A stretch of 64,000 nt of DNA, from positions 124,001-188,000 of the forward strand of contig NZ_SNZV01000009.1 of NCBI RefSeq assembly GCF_004364125.1. The letters run 5' to 3'. Numbering within the stretch: position 1 is the first letter of the stretch; every line of letters starts with the position of its first letter. The notes under the pieces were generated by a model. It had not been told where the DNA came from, did no database searches, and was given only the letters and a program-made list of their open reading frames with translations. The translations under genes were made by a program, and so were the position numbers. Below, piece by piece: positions 53,342-62,267 of this stretch. The stretch comes from Sphingobacterium paludis. GTDB lineage: Bacteria; Bacteroidota; Bacteroidia; Sphingobacteriales; Sphingobacteriaceae.

Positions 53342-55057
53342 CTAGATATTTCCCTTTTTCATTTCTTTTACGGCATAGTCTACCGACCGTGCAGAAAAAG
53401 CCATATAGGTAAGCGATGGGTTTTGCGTTGACGTCGATGTCATACTGGCCCCGTCGGTGACAAAAACATTGGGAACGGCATGTATTTGATTCCATCCGTT
53501 CAGTACCGAAGTCTTCGGATCGGCCCCCATACGCGCACCGCCCATTTCGTGGATGTCAAGCCCTGGCGGCTGCCAGCGGTCATCACGACGTACATTGCTG
53601 AAGCCTGCTTCTACAAACATCTCTTCCAAGGTATCAAGATAGTCCTTTTTCATTTTGGCGTCATTCTCATCGTAATCAATCGAGATTTTTAACAACGGAA
53701 TACCCCATTGATCTTTTTGTTTCTCATCTAGCGCAACATAATTAGACGCTTTCGGAATGGTTTCACCCATCATATGGGAGCCAACCGTCCAATTACCCAA
53801 CGCAGGGTTTAATAGCGAACTTTTGAGATCTTCACCCAAACCCGATCGATCAGACTTGGCCGATCGGTATGCGCCAAAGCCTGCGGCATACCCTCGAAGA
53901 TAATCAGTCTCCTGTTTATGCAAATTTCGGAAGCGCGGTATATAGCCGCCACCCGCCGGATTACGCCCTTCCGTTTTAAAATCTAAAAGCCCTTCATACT
54001 CGCCATAAATGCGGGCGCTGTAATTATGAAACGCAACGTATTTTCCCAAGGTCCCACTGTCGTTCCCGAGACCATCTGGAAACCTATCAGACTTCGAGTT
54101 TAATAAAATCAAATTGGTATTGATCGCGGCAGCATTCACAAAAATAAGCTTCGTGTAAAAATCCATTTCCTCGTTGGTATTCCGGTCAATCACTTTCACG
54201 CCTACCGCCCGGCCTTTTTTATCATCATAAAGGATGGAATGCACGACCGAGTCAGGACGTAGCGTCATATTTCCGGTTTTTGCTGCCCAGGGTAATGTCG
54301 ACGCATTGGAACTAAAATAGCCTCCAAACGGGCAGCCACGCTGACACAGCGTCCGGTTTTGGCACTGCGTTCTTCCTTGTTGTATATGGATAGGCTGTGG
54401 CTTAGATATATGCGCACACCGTGCAGATATAACCTTCCGCTGCGGATATTTTGCCTCCACTTTTTGCTTGAAATACTTTTCGACCACATTAAGCGGGTAG
54501 CCCGGAAGAAACTCGCCATCAGGAAGCTCGGGAAGGCCGTCCCGATCACCGGATATGCCGGCGAAACGCTCCACATAGTCATACCAAGGCTTTAGGTCCG
54601 CGTAGCGAATGGGCCAGTCCACAGCAAAGCCATCACGCGCAGGTCCCTCGAAATCAAAATCTGACCAACGCTGGGTTTGCCGCGCCCACAGTAGGGACTT
54701 GCCCCCCACTTGGTAACCACGAATCCAGTCAAAAGGCTTCTCCTGTACATACGGATGCTCGTTGTCCTTTACAAAAAAATGAGCCGCATCTTCGTGGAAC
54801 GCATAGCAACGACTCACAATGGGATTTTCCTGCTGCACGCTGTACGGCATCTCGCCCCGGTGTTCAAATTCCCAAGGATACATATTTGTTGTCGGGTAAT
54901 CTTTCACATGCTGCACATCCCGACCGCGCTCAAGCACGAGCGTCTTTAATCCACGTTCCGACAATTCTTTCGCCGACCATCCGCCGCTGATCCCTGAACC
55001 GATAACGATCGCGTCGTAGGTTCTATCTTTCTCCGAGTCTATATTTAAATTCGCCAT
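53342..55057 (-). CDS. GMC-family FAD-dependent sugar oxidoreductase
   Basis: A 571-residue glucose-methanol-choline family enzyme. The N-terminal FAD motif is AIVIGSGISGGWSAKEL, the second FAD/active-site region is YQVGGKSLLWAR, and the C-terminal catalytic pair lies in DIHEMGGARMG and STQNPSLTYMA. A cysteine group CQNRTLCQRGC (about residues 230-245) could hold an Fe-S cluster, which some FAD sugar dehydrogenases have. It has no signal peptide. The gene 2 nt upstream encodes a Tat-signal small subunit, so the pair is probably exported together. Candidate activities are glucoside 3-dehydrogenase or another periplasmic sugar dehydrogenase; the electron acceptor is not encoded here. Confidence 0.88.
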   Translation of the reverse strand: MANLNIDSEKDRTYDAIVIGSGISGGWSAKELSERGLKTLVLERGRDVQHVKDYPTTNMYPWEFEHRGEMPYSVQQENPIVSRCYAFHEDAAHFFVKDNEHPYVQEKPFDWIRGYQVGGKSLLWARQTQRWSDFDFEGPARDGFAVDWPIRYADLKPWYDYVERFAGISGDRDGLPELPDGEFLPGYPLNVVEKYFKQKVEAKYPQRKVISARCAHISKPQPIHIQQGRTQCQNRTLCQRGCPFGGYFSSNASTLPWAAKTGNMTLRPDSVVHSILYDDKKGRAVGVKVIDRNTNEEMDFYTKLIFVNAAAINTNLILLNSKSDRFPDGLGNDSGTLGKYVAFHNYSARIYGEYEGLLDFKTEGRNPAGGGYIPRFRNLHKQETDYLRGYAAGFGAYRSAKSDRSGLGEDLKSSLLNPALGNWTVGSHMMGETIPKASNYVALDEKQKDQWGIPLLKISIDYDENDAKMKKDYLDTLEEMFVEAGFSNVRRDDRWQPPGLDIHEMGGARMGADPKTSVLNGWNQIHAVPNVFVTDGASMTSTSTQNPSLTYMAFSARSVDYAVKEMKKGNI

Positions 55058-55059
55058 CC

Positions 55060-55539
55060 TTAACCGTTCACCTTTACAGCTCCATTGTATCGACCAGGAA
55101 CCAACTCATAAATAATCTTGTTCTTCATTACATATTCCGAATTCAGGAAGCCCTGAATCGTCCGCTGTTTGAGAATTTTCGCAAAGGCATCCTCATCGCC
55201 TAACTGCTGTAAATACGACTGCACATCGATAGTCCCCTTCCCTTTCAAGCTTTTGGCGTCTTTTAACCCCGCCAGAAACAGCTCCTGCTCTTCCGGACTA
55301 TGACAGTCATCTACCATTTTCATCACAAATAAATGAAGCTTAAGCTCTTTGCCACCTGGCGTATCTGTCTTCGGAATAATCCCTTCCACGATATCCGCAA
55401 GCAGAGCCTCATCAGATGCCGACATCTTAATGCTATTCAGTTCGATAGATGCTGCACTCCCGTCACCAGAACACGACGTGGCAATCATCATCCCGCCTGC
55501 CAAAACAAACATTTGCCTGATGGCTGATCTTCTATCCAT
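55060..55539 (-). CDS. Gluconate 2-dehydrogenase subunit 3-family protein (Tat-exported small subunit)
   Basis: A 159-residue small subunit of the gluconate 2-dehydrogenase subunit 3 family. The N-terminus has a twin arginine (MDRRSAIRQMF), a hydrophobic stretch and a possible lipobox (IATSC). The body carries ALLADIVEGIIPKTDTPG, the family signature. Such subunits act as carriers for folded GMC partners through the Tat pathway and as maturation partners. It starts the two-gene operon with the GMC enzyme. Confidence 0.88.
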   Translation of the reverse strand: MDRRSAIRQMFVLAGGMMIATSCSGDGSAASIELNSIKMSASDEALLADIVEGIIPKTDTPGGKELKLHLFVMKMVDDCHSPEEQELFLAGLKDAKSLKGKGTIDVQSYLQQLGDEDAFAKILKQRTIQGFLNSEYVMKNKIIYELVPGRYNGAVKVNG

Positions 55540-55690
55540 ACCTTGCTGTAATTAAAAGCTTAAATTTAGAAATAATTAATCGTTCCTAAAGCGCATGTAT
55601 CCGTTTTTTATACCGATAGATTTCTTCTATGTCTCTTATCTGAAGGTGCAGTTGCATTGGACAATAGCGAAACACGACAGGTATCGCTGA

Positions 55691-56005
55691 TTACAGCACA
55701 AACATTTCAACCAATACTTCACTAACTTCCACCTGTGTCGACGAATCTATAACCGCCATCTTTTTGAGAAGCCTTTTTTGGTCAACCGCTCTGATCTGAT
55801 CCAAACACACCTGAGAAAGCTTACCTGCTACCGTGCAGTTGATCCGTGAAGGATACTTACGGATGGTGGTCGTTAGCGGTGCGATAATAGCTGTATCCAG
55901 CGTCTTATTAAGCACATCGGGACTCACAATGACGCAGGGTCGAATCTTGTTAATTTCCGTACCTACCGTTGGATTCAAATCTACCCAGTAAACATCGAAC
56001 CGCAT
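55691..56005 (-). CDS. mazF: Type II toxin MazF/PemK family
   Basis: A 104-residue ribosome-independent mRNA endonuclease. Family motifs: VYWVDLNPTVGTEINKIRPCVIVS, the conserved PLTTT strand and CLDQIRAVDQKRL. I place the start at 56005, where its ATG overlaps the antitoxin stop codon by one base (TGATG); an ATG at 56020 is also in frame. It is co-transcribed with mazE from the promoter at 56276. Confidence 0.93.
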   Translation of the reverse strand: MRFDVYWVDLNPTVGTEINKIRPCVIVSPDVLNKTLDTAIIAPLTTTIRKYPSRINCTVAGKLSQVCLDQIRAVDQKRLLKKMAVIDSSTQVEVSEVLVEMFVL

Positions 56006-56259
56006 CACTCCCACGTCCATTCCTCCTGATCAAACTTATTCTCTAACTCTTCCGGAAAGAATCGCTCCTCTTCCTCCTTTGCTTGCATAATCATCTCAGC
56101 CCAACCTTCGCGCGGTAATCTTGCTTTCTCAATGACGATTTTCCCTTGCTGACTGCTGATCACAACGCGATCCGACTCTTTAAGCTCTGTGGCCATGAGA
56201 ACTGATCTAGATAGCACCACGCCGAGAGAATTTCCTATCTTCCTGATCTTGGTTTCCAT
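56005..56259 (-). CDS. mazE: Antitoxin MazE, AbrB/SpoVT DNA-binding family
   Basis: An 84-residue antitoxin. The N-terminal swapped-hairpin DNA-binding domain (TKIRKIGNSLGVVLSRSVL...VVISSQQGKIVIEKAR) precedes an acidic, probably flexible tail (KEEEERFFPEELENKFDQEEW) that should bind and block MazF. The order antitoxin-toxin and the tight coupling are typical of autoregulated modules. Confidence 0.92.
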   Translation of the reverse strand: METKIRKIGNSLGVVLSRSVLMATELKESDRVVISSQQGKIVIEKARLPREGWAEMIMQAKEEEERFFPEELENKFDQEEWTWE

Positions 56260-56275
56260 ATATTCATGTTATAAC

Positions 56276-56307
56276 CAAAGTTAACACATTGTAGTAACAT
56301 TTTCAAA
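56276..56307 (-). promoter_or_regulatory. Bacteroidota-type promoter of mazEF
   Basis: On the minus strand TTTG (56307-56304) and TAACTTTG (56283-56276) are spaced by 20 nt, an exact match to the phylum consensus. Transcription would begin about 10 nt before the mazE ATG. Confidence 0.75.
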
Positions 56308-56490
56308 TATTTCGAAGGCTTTACCAATTAGCAAGTCCCATGTATCGACCTCAGAAACCCAACGTTTTTGAGGGTGATAAGCGTGCTAGACACACAAATC
56401 AAATCTGTTTTGAAAATCTATGATAGGTTGGGTCTTATCAAGAATAGCAAAAGGCAATTAGGTACAAAATGGTTCGTCATCCCAAAACAG

Positions 56491-57141
56491 TTACAACAAA
56501 ATCTCCCGCACCGCGGCCAAGTTGTCTACCATACATTCAGCGGCCGATAACCGCTCGCGCTCGACCTGTTGGCGTGAGACAGCGATACAGCTTAATCCGG
56601 CGCCCTGAGCCGCTTTTAATCCGGTGGAGGTATCTTCAATCGCAACAATTTCGTCGGCAGGTAGCGCCATCGATTTTATCGCCAGGGCGTAGGGTTCTGG
56701 GTCTGGTTTGGGCTGCTCTACGCGCTCGCGCGTAATGAAAAACTCAAAAAAGCCCAACAAGCCATGATGCCCCAGAACCGTATCAACCGTCGTTTGATAA
56801 CTGGAGGTGACTAGGGCTATCCGTTTACCGGCTTGCTGTAGATCTTCTAAAATTTCTTTCGCATGCGGCATCAGCCCTATCGTTCGCATATCAGCTCGGG
56901 CATAAGCCGCACGGGTTTCCTTCCACATAAACTCATCAGTCGTCTCGATACCCCACTTTTCCCGCAGGAAATGCACATTTCTAACCAGCGTGTGCCCAGC
57001 AAAAAATGTAAGCCAGTCCTCGAAATCGATCTTCAGGCCGAAGTTTTTCTGCAAGATTGGCTTCCAGTTGCTGTAGTAAAAGTGTTCTGAATCTATTAAG
57101 GTCCCGTCTAAATCAAAAAGCACGGCTTGCATATGTTTCAT
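56491..57141 (-). CDS. HAD-superfamily hydrolase, beta-phosphoglucomutase-like
   Basis: A protein of about 216 residues with the HAD motifs: motif I FDLDGTLID (nucleophile about D10, acid about D12), motif II VTSS, the lysine in RERVEQPKPDPEPY, and motif IV AIEDTSTGLKAA. The large helical cap inserted after motif I is of type C1, as in beta-phosphoglucomutase and sugar phosphatases. The start is the ATG at 57141 (MKHMQAVLFDLDG); 57132 is also possible. It probably dephosphorylates a small metabolite; the substrate is unknown. Confidence 0.88.
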   Translation of the reverse strand: MKHMQAVLFDLDGTLIDSEHFYYSNWKPILQKNFGLKIDFEDWLTFFAGHTLVRNVHFLREKWGIETTDEFMWKETRAAYARADMRTIGLMPHAKEILEDLQQAGKRIALVTSSYQTTVDTVLGHHGLLGFFEFFITRERVEQPKPDPEPYALAIKSMALPADEIVAIEDTSTGLKAAQGAGLSCIAVSRQQVERERLSAAECMVDNLAAVREILL

Positions 57142-57160
57142 CGCATAAAAATAGGCGTTT

Positions 57161-57592
57161 TTAACCAAGAACATGGAGTTTACCTGTTTTCGCTATATCA
57201 TTTTTACATCCTGCGGCAAAGGATTGCGCTATGTATTTACGTATAAGACGAAGGTCGATGTTTGTGAATAAGGCGTGGCAACCTTGCTGTCTAAGGAAAT
57301 CCCCAACTTCCTGGCTACACACGCAACCTTCAGGATAAAGGATGCCTTTCAAAACAAAATACCCACACGAAGCATCGTGAGCATGATTTCTTCGCAATCG
57401 GTCCAGCACTAACTTTATAAACCGGCTACCTTGTAATTGCTTATACATTTTATTAAGTTTGTTTGATAGCGTATGGACGCGAGGTAGGGAGTAGTGATCG
57501 TTTTCAATAACGCTTTTTAGCAGCGGAAGATTGACAGACTCCCCCCGCCAGCCACGAGCAGCGCTATGGCAAAACAGATAATACCTATTCAA
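57161..57592 (-). CDS. Doubtful open frame upstream of the HAD gene
   Basis: An open frame of about 143 codons with only a TTG near its beginning. The first ATG is at about codon 49 (MYKQLQGSRFIKLVLD), so a 95-residue product is the best reading. The sequence has plausible amino acid composition (GYFVLKGILYPEGCVC, LRQQGCHALFTNIDLRLIRKYIAQSF), but I recognise no family. It ends 19 nt before the HAD start. It may be a small unknown gene, a decayed remnant, or non-coding; nothing else is visible in 57175-57667. Confidence 0.25.
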   Translation of the reverse strand: MNRYYLFCHSAARGWRGESVNLPLLKSVIENDHYSLPRVHTLSNKLNKMYKQLQGSRFIKLVLDRLRRNHAHDASCGYFVLKGILYPEGCVCSQEVGDFLRQQGCHALFTNIDLRLIRKYIAQSFAAGCKNDIAKTGKLHVLG

Positions 57593-57667
57593 GCTTCGTT
57601 ATTTTTCAGGCCGCGTAGCGCGCTGAATAAATCGGTAGCTTTATCAATTTAAAGAACAACTATTAGA

Positions 57668-58279
57668 ATGAAAATAATTGCTGTAGGAAGAAATTATATC
57701 GATCACGCGAAAGAGCTGAACAACCCGGTACCGAGCACGCCGGTAATTTTTATGAAGCCAGACACCGCACTCTTAAAGGATAATAAAGATTTTTACTATC
57801 CCGAATTTTCGAAGGATGTGCATTACGAAGTCGAGCTTGTTATCCGCGTCTGTAACGAAGGGAAACATGTTTCGCCGAAATTTGCACATAAATATTATGA
57901 TGCGATTGGTCTAGGCATTGATTTTACGGCACGTGACATTCAGGCGCAGCATAAAGAAAAAGGGCTTCCCTGGGAATTGGCAAAAGCATTTGATCACTCT
58001 GCCGTGATGAGCCCGCTAATTCCGAAGGAAGAGTTTTCCGACTTTAAAAACATTGCCTTCTCCATGCAAAAAAATGCAGAGGTAGTACAGTCTGGAAATA
58101 GCGGGGATATGATTTTCGACTTCGAAACGTTGATTGTGTTTATTTCGAAATACATCACGCTTCGGAAAGGCGACCTTATCTATACGGGAACCCCGGTTGG
58201 CGTAGGCCCCATCGCTATCGGTGATAAATTTGAAGGTTTTATTGGCGAGCGCCCAATGTTCAACTGCGCCATCAAGTAA
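57668..58279 (+). CDS. Fumarylacetoacetate hydrolase-family protein
   Basis: A 203-residue member of the FAH family, similar to acylpyruvases such as E. coli YcgM. Metal-binding acids stand in VHYEVELVIRV (the ExE motif) and at the conserved D of GLGIDFTARD; other motifs are GRNYIDHAKEL, FMKPDTALLK and IYTGTPVGVGPI. It probably cleaves or decarboxylates a 2-keto acid such as oxaloacetate or an acylpyruvate. The M23 peptidase gene follows 16 nt behind. Confidence 0.93.
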   Translation: MKIIAVGRNYIDHAKELNNPVPSTPVIFMKPDTALLKDNKDFYYPEFSKDVHYEVELVIRVCNEGKHVSPKFAHKYYDAIGLGIDFTARDIQAQHKEKGLPWELAKAFDHSAVMSPLIPKEEFSDFKNIAFSMQKNAEVVQSGNSGDMIFDFETLIVFISKYITLRKGDLIYTGTPVGVGPIAIGDKFEGFIGERPMFNCAIK

Positions 58280-58295
58280 GAATGTTTAACCTCGC

Positions 58296-60059
58296 ATGTA
58301 CATGATCAACAACCCAGGCTTACCTGTGAAAATAATCAAGAAATACGGCTTTTTAGTGGTCTGCGCGGCGCTGTCTTTCAGCGGTTCCCACGCACAGACC
58401 GATAACATAATCCGCTCCCGAGTATACCCCCAAGGCTATTTCAGAAATCCGCTGAATATTCCCATGGATGCTTCCGGAACATTCGGCGAACTTCGTTCCA
58501 CACATTTCCATGCCGGCGACGACTACCGCACGCAGCAGCGAATAGGCCTTCCGCTACATGCTGCCGCTGAGGGCTTCGTATCGCGCGTGCGCGTTCAGAT
58601 CGGCGGTGGCGGAAACTCGGTCTATATCGACCATCCCAATGGCTATACCACGGTATACCTGCATATGGATAGTTTCAACGATGCCCTTACCAACATTGTT
58701 CGGGCGGAACAATACAAGCAAAAACGCTTTGATGTGGATATTACGGTGGATCCGGCACTAGTACCCCTTAAAAAAGGACAAGTCATAGGCAATGCCGGCA
58801 ACACCGGCGGCTCCGCAGGACCGCATCTGCATTTTGAAATTCGAGATACAAAATCACAGCACCCCCTCAATCCACAATTGTTCGGACTGCGGTTTAACGA
58901 TCGCTTTAACCCAACGATCAATAGCGCGATGGTTTACGATTTAAACGATGGGATCTTCAACGAACGTACTGGTCGACGTCCTTTAAGCGTACGTGCGCTC
59001 TCGGCAGGTCGCTACGCCCTTTCTACATCCGCCCCACTTTCAGTAAGCGGCAAATTTGGATTGGGCATCAGTGCAGTAGACAGGCATCGGGCAGGGGGAT
59101 TTCAAAATGGCGTGTATTCGATAGAGCTTTTCTTGGATGGAAAAGCAGTCTCCACCGTGTTGTTTGAAGAATTGGATTTTAACACGTCGCGAGGCATTCA
59201 TGCCTATATTGATTATCCGCACTGGAGAAAGACTAAAGCCAAAGTGCAGAAAAGCTTTAAAGACCCCGGAAATCCGATCGAGATATTTAAAGGGCTAAAA
59301 AACAATGGCATTATTGAACTAAACGAGGATAAGGTCTATGATGTGAAATACGTGGTTAAAGATATACAGGGCAATTGCAGTGAGCTTAATTTCCAAGTGA
59401 AAAACGAAACAATGCTCAGCAACAGGGCTAATAAAAATTTGGGCGTAGCACTATTTCGCTATAATAAGGATAACCAGTATGAAACCGCCGATATGCAGAT
59501 TCAAATGCCAACAGGCGTATTGTATGACGATCTTGATTTCGAGTATAAAACGTCGGCACAACCAGTTGGGGGCTATTCGTTAACGCACCAGGTGCACCAC
59601 AGCCTCATTCCGCTATTCTCCAGCTACAATTTACGCATCAAACCTACAAACCTCCCCGCACACCTGCAAAGCAAGGCGCTTATTGCATCGGCGGAAAATG
59701 GCGCCGAAGGCGGTAAGTTTGAAAATGGATGGGTAACGGTCAACACCAGAAATTTCGGCAGCTTCTATGTGGCGGTGGATAGCATCGCGCCCACCATCGT
59801 TCCGCGAAATTTTAGCGATGGCAAAAATGTCGCGGCACAAGCGAAAATAGACTTTACCATTCGTGATAACTTCTCGGGTATACAATCATTTAACGGCTAT
59901 ATCGATGGAGAGTGGGTGCTGATGGAATACGATTCAAAAAACAGGCATCTGTGGCATCGGTTTGACCCTTCGCTAACCAAAGGAAGGCATACGTTCAAAC
60001 TTATCGTTACGGACTGGAAAGACAACGAAAAGGTTTACGAAGCATCTTTTATTCGATAA
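58296..60059 (+). CDS. M23-family metallopeptidase (LytM-type), exported
   Basis: A 587-residue exported protein. The LytM zinc motifs are H72xxxD76 (HFHAGDDYR) and HLHFEIRD (about residues 175-182), both intact, so an active peptidoglycan endopeptidase is expected. The hydrophobic segment GFLVVCAALSFSG (about 18-30) is the signal peptide. About 380 residues of beta-rich sequence follow the catalytic domain (Ig-like; FTIRDNFSGIQSFNGYIDGEW), which is typical of Bacteroidota M23 proteins. An ATG six bases downstream is an alternative start. Confidence 0.92.
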   Translation: MYMINNPGLPVKIIKKYGFLVVCAALSFSGSHAQTDNIIRSRVYPQGYFRNPLNIPMDASGTFGELRSTHFHAGDDYRTQQRIGLPLHAAAEGFVSRVRVQIGGGGNSVYIDHPNGYTTVYLHMDSFNDALTNIVRAEQYKQKRFDVDITVDPALVPLKKGQVIGNAGNTGGSAGPHLHFEIRDTKSQHPLNPQLFGLRFNDRFNPTINSAMVYDLNDGIFNERTGRRPLSVRALSAGRYALSTSAPLSVSGKFGLGISAVDRHRAGGFQNGVYSIELFLDGKAVSTVLFEELDFNTSRGIHAYIDYPHWRKTKAKVQKSFKDPGNPIEIFKGLKNNGIIELNEDKVYDVKYVVKDIQGNCSELNFQVKNETMLSNRANKNLGVALFRYNKDNQYETADMQIQMPTGVLYDDLDFEYKTSAQPVGGYSLTHQVHHSLIPLFSSYNLRIKPTNLPAHLQSKALIASAENGAEGGKFENGWVTVNTRNFGSFYVAVDSIAPTIVPRNFSDGKNVAAQAKIDFTIRDNFSGIQSFNGYIDGEWVLMEYDSKNRHLWHRFDPSLTKGRHTFKLIVTDWKDNEKVYEASFIR

Positions 60060-60139
60060 ACACGTCGTTTGATGCTTCCCCTCAGACAAACAAGAGCGGC
60101 TTAAAACGCCGAATTTAAAACTAAAAAACGTTACGTAAA

Positions 60140-60604
60140 ATGGCAGAACTTACAGTGGGCGACAAAGCCCCAGCAATCAGCGCACAAAACCAATCGGGAG
60201 AAAGCATCAGCTTATCGTCTTTTTTAGGGAAAAAAGTCATTTTATATTTCTACCCAAAAGACAACACCCCGGGATGTACTACGGAAGCCTGCAACTTCAG
60301 AGACAACTATCAGGCTCTTTTGAAAGACGGCTTTGAAGTTATCGGGGTTAGCATAGACAGCGAGCAGTCGCATCAAAAATTCATCAGTAAATTTGAACTG
60401 CCTTTTCATCTTCTCGCTGATGAAGACCAAAAAATCGTAAACGACTATGGCGTGTGGGTGGAGAAAAATATGTATGGCAAAAAATACATGGGCACCGCGC
60501 GTACAACATTCATCATCGACGAAAAAGGAATTATCGAACACATTATCAAAAAAGTAGACAACAAAAATGCTACGCAACAGATTCGGGATCTGTATCAGGG
60601 ATAA
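60140..60604 (+). CDS. bcp: Thiol peroxidase of the BCP type
   Basis: A 154-residue peroxiredoxin detoxifying hydroperoxides with thioredoxin as reductant. The peroxidatic cysteine is C46 (NTPGCTTE) and the resolving cysteine C51 (ACNFRD), the arrangement of atypical two-Cys BCP enzymes. Length and motifs are standard. It is cytoplasmic. Confidence 0.97.
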   Translation: MAELTVGDKAPAISAQNQSGESISLSSFLGKKVILYFYPKDNTPGCTTEACNFRDNYQALLKDGFEVIGVSIDSEQSHQKFISKFELPFHLLADEDQKIVNDYGVWVEKNMYGKKYMGTARTTFIIDEKGIIEHIIKKVDNKNATQQIRDLYQG

Positions 60605-60665
60605 CGATGTTGTGCTATGCTACTAAATACTACCCTGTAGCTACTTATATCTAATTAGTAATTTT

Positions 60666-60673
60666 TATATTTG
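60666..60673 (+). promoter_or_regulatory. -7 promoter box directly before glyQS
   Basis: TATATTTG is a perfect TAnnTTTG box that ends only 6 nt before the ATG at 60680. No TTTG stands at the -33 distance. If used, transcription would begin at or next to the start codon. Confidence 0.5.
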
Positions 60674-60679
60674 CCTCTT

Positions 60680-62149
60680 ATGAGCAAGCAAACAGACGAT
60701 TTTTTTAAAAATATTATCTCTCACGCGAAAGAATATGGTTTTGTATTCCCTTCCAGTGAAATTTACGACGGCTTAAGCGCTGTTTACGATTACGGTCAGC
60801 TAGGTTCTGAACTGAAAAACAACTTGAAAACCTATTGGTGGAAATCCATGGTGCAGCTAAACGAAAATATCGTCGGTATCGATGCCGCGATATTTATGCA
60901 TCCTACGACATGGAAAGCGTCCGGGCATGTGGATGGCTTCAACGATCCCATGATTGACAACAAGGACTCCAAAAAACGTTATCGTGCCGACCAGCTTATC
61001 GAAGATAAAATAGATCGTTACGAGAAAGATGGCAAAACGGACAAAGCAGCGCAACTGCAACAGGAATTGGATAATGCATTAAATGCAGACGATCTTGCTC
61101 GATTAAAGACCATTATTGAAGAACATAATATTGTGTGCCCTATTTCAGGCACCAAAAACTGGACGGATGTACGCCAGTTTAACTTAATGTTTGCTACGCA
61201 GATGGGCGCAATGGCTGATGGTGCTGAGCAGGTTTATCTAAGACCAGAGACGGCACAAGGTATATTTGTGAATTTCTTAAATGTACAAAAAACCGGCCGC
61301 ATGAAAATTCCGTTTGGTATTGCTCAAATTGGTAAGGCTTTCCGGAATGAGGTTATCGCTCGCCAGTTTATCATGCGTATGCGCGAGTTTGAACAAATGG
61401 AAATGCAATTTTTTGTTCGTCCGGGTTCTGAATTGGAATGGTATGCAAAGTGGAAAGAAGCACGTCTGAAATGGCATTTGGCGCTAGGCTCAAATCCAGA
61501 TAAATACCGATACCACGACCACGTAAAACTGGCACACTACGCCAATGCCGCTGTAGACATCGAGTATCAATTCCCGTTTGGATTTAAAGAAGTGGAAGGT
61601 ATACATTCCCGCACAGACTTCGACTTAAAGCAACATCAAGAATTTTCGAAGAAAAAGATGCAATATTTTGATCCGGAGATCAACCAAAATTATATTCCTT
61701 ACGTCATCGAGACATCCATTGGATTAGATCGTTTGTTCCTGACCGTTTTAGCAAATTCGTTGGAACAAGAAGATCTATCGACAGCGGAAAAACAAGACTC
61801 ACGCGTCGTCCTGAAGTTTCACCCAGCTATCGCGCCAATAAAGGCGGCTATTTTACCGCTTACGAAAAAAGACGGCCTGCCGGAGAAAGCACGTGAGATC
61901 ATGGCTAAACTGAAGTTTGATTTCAATGTCAACTATGATGAAAAGGACGCTATTGGGAAACGCTACCGCCGTCAAGACGCGATAGGAACTCCTTTTTGCG
62001 TTACCGTGGATTATCAAACGTTGGAAGACAACACGGTGACCATACGTCATCGCGATAGCATGGAACAGGAGCGTGTGCCTGCCACCGAACTAGCCAAGAT
62101 TATTGGTGATTTGGTGAGCTGGAACAACCTACTTGAGAAACTCGTGTAA
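60680..62149 (+). CDS. glyQS: Glycyl-tRNA synthetase (dimeric type)
   Basis: A 489-residue class II aminoacyl-tRNA synthetase of the homodimeric type. Seen are the N-terminal EYGFVFPSSEIYDGLSAVYDYGQLG, motif 2 FRNEVIARQFIMRMREFEQMEMQFF, motif 3 near YVIETSIGLDRLFL, and the C-terminal anticodon-binding domain (HPAIAPIKAAILPL, RYRRQDAIGTPFCVTVDY). I use the ATG at 60680; an in-frame TTG at 60671 is part of the promoter box. Confidence 0.98.
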   Translation: MSKQTDDFFKNIISHAKEYGFVFPSSEIYDGLSAVYDYGQLGSELKNNLKTYWWKSMVQLNENIVGIDAAIFMHPTTWKASGHVDGFNDPMIDNKDSKKRYRADQLIEDKIDRYEKDGKTDKAAQLQQELDNALNADDLARLKTIIEEHNIVCPISGTKNWTDVRQFNLMFATQMGAMADGAEQVYLRPETAQGIFVNFLNVQKTGRMKIPFGIAQIGKAFRNEVIARQFIMRMREFEQMEMQFFVRPGSELEWYAKWKEARLKWHLALGSNPDKYRYHDHVKLAHYANAAVDIEYQFPFGFKEVEGIHSRTDFDLKQHQEFSKKKMQYFDPEINQNYIPYVIETSIGLDRLFLTVLANSLEQEDLSTAEKQDSRVVLKFHPAIAPIKAAILPLTKKDGLPEKAREIMAKLKFDFNVNYDEKDAIGKRYRRQDAIGTPFCVTVDYQTLEDNTVTIRHRDSMEQERVPATELAKIIGDLVSWNNLLEKLV

Positions 62150-62182
62150 CCAATCGTCAGCCCAATAAGCGACGAAGGCACG

Positions 62183-62237
62183 AAACAGACGGCCTGCAGC
62201 CTACACAACACGTGTATAGCATGTAGGCCGTCTGTTT
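62183..62237 (+). terminator. Terminator after glyQS
   Basis: AAACAGACGGCCTGCA (62183-62198) pairs with TGTAGGCCGTCTGTTT (62222-62237) with one G-U pair, followed by TTATC. It lies between the convergent glyQS and lipoprotein genes. Confidence 0.85.
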
Positions 62238-62267
62238 TATCCCCCAATTACTGCTCACTATTAAGAT

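Noticed and set aside
56368..56550. 60-codon plus-strand frame between mazE and the HAD gene
   Set aside because: It overlaps the HAD coding region antisense and shows no protein-like pattern.
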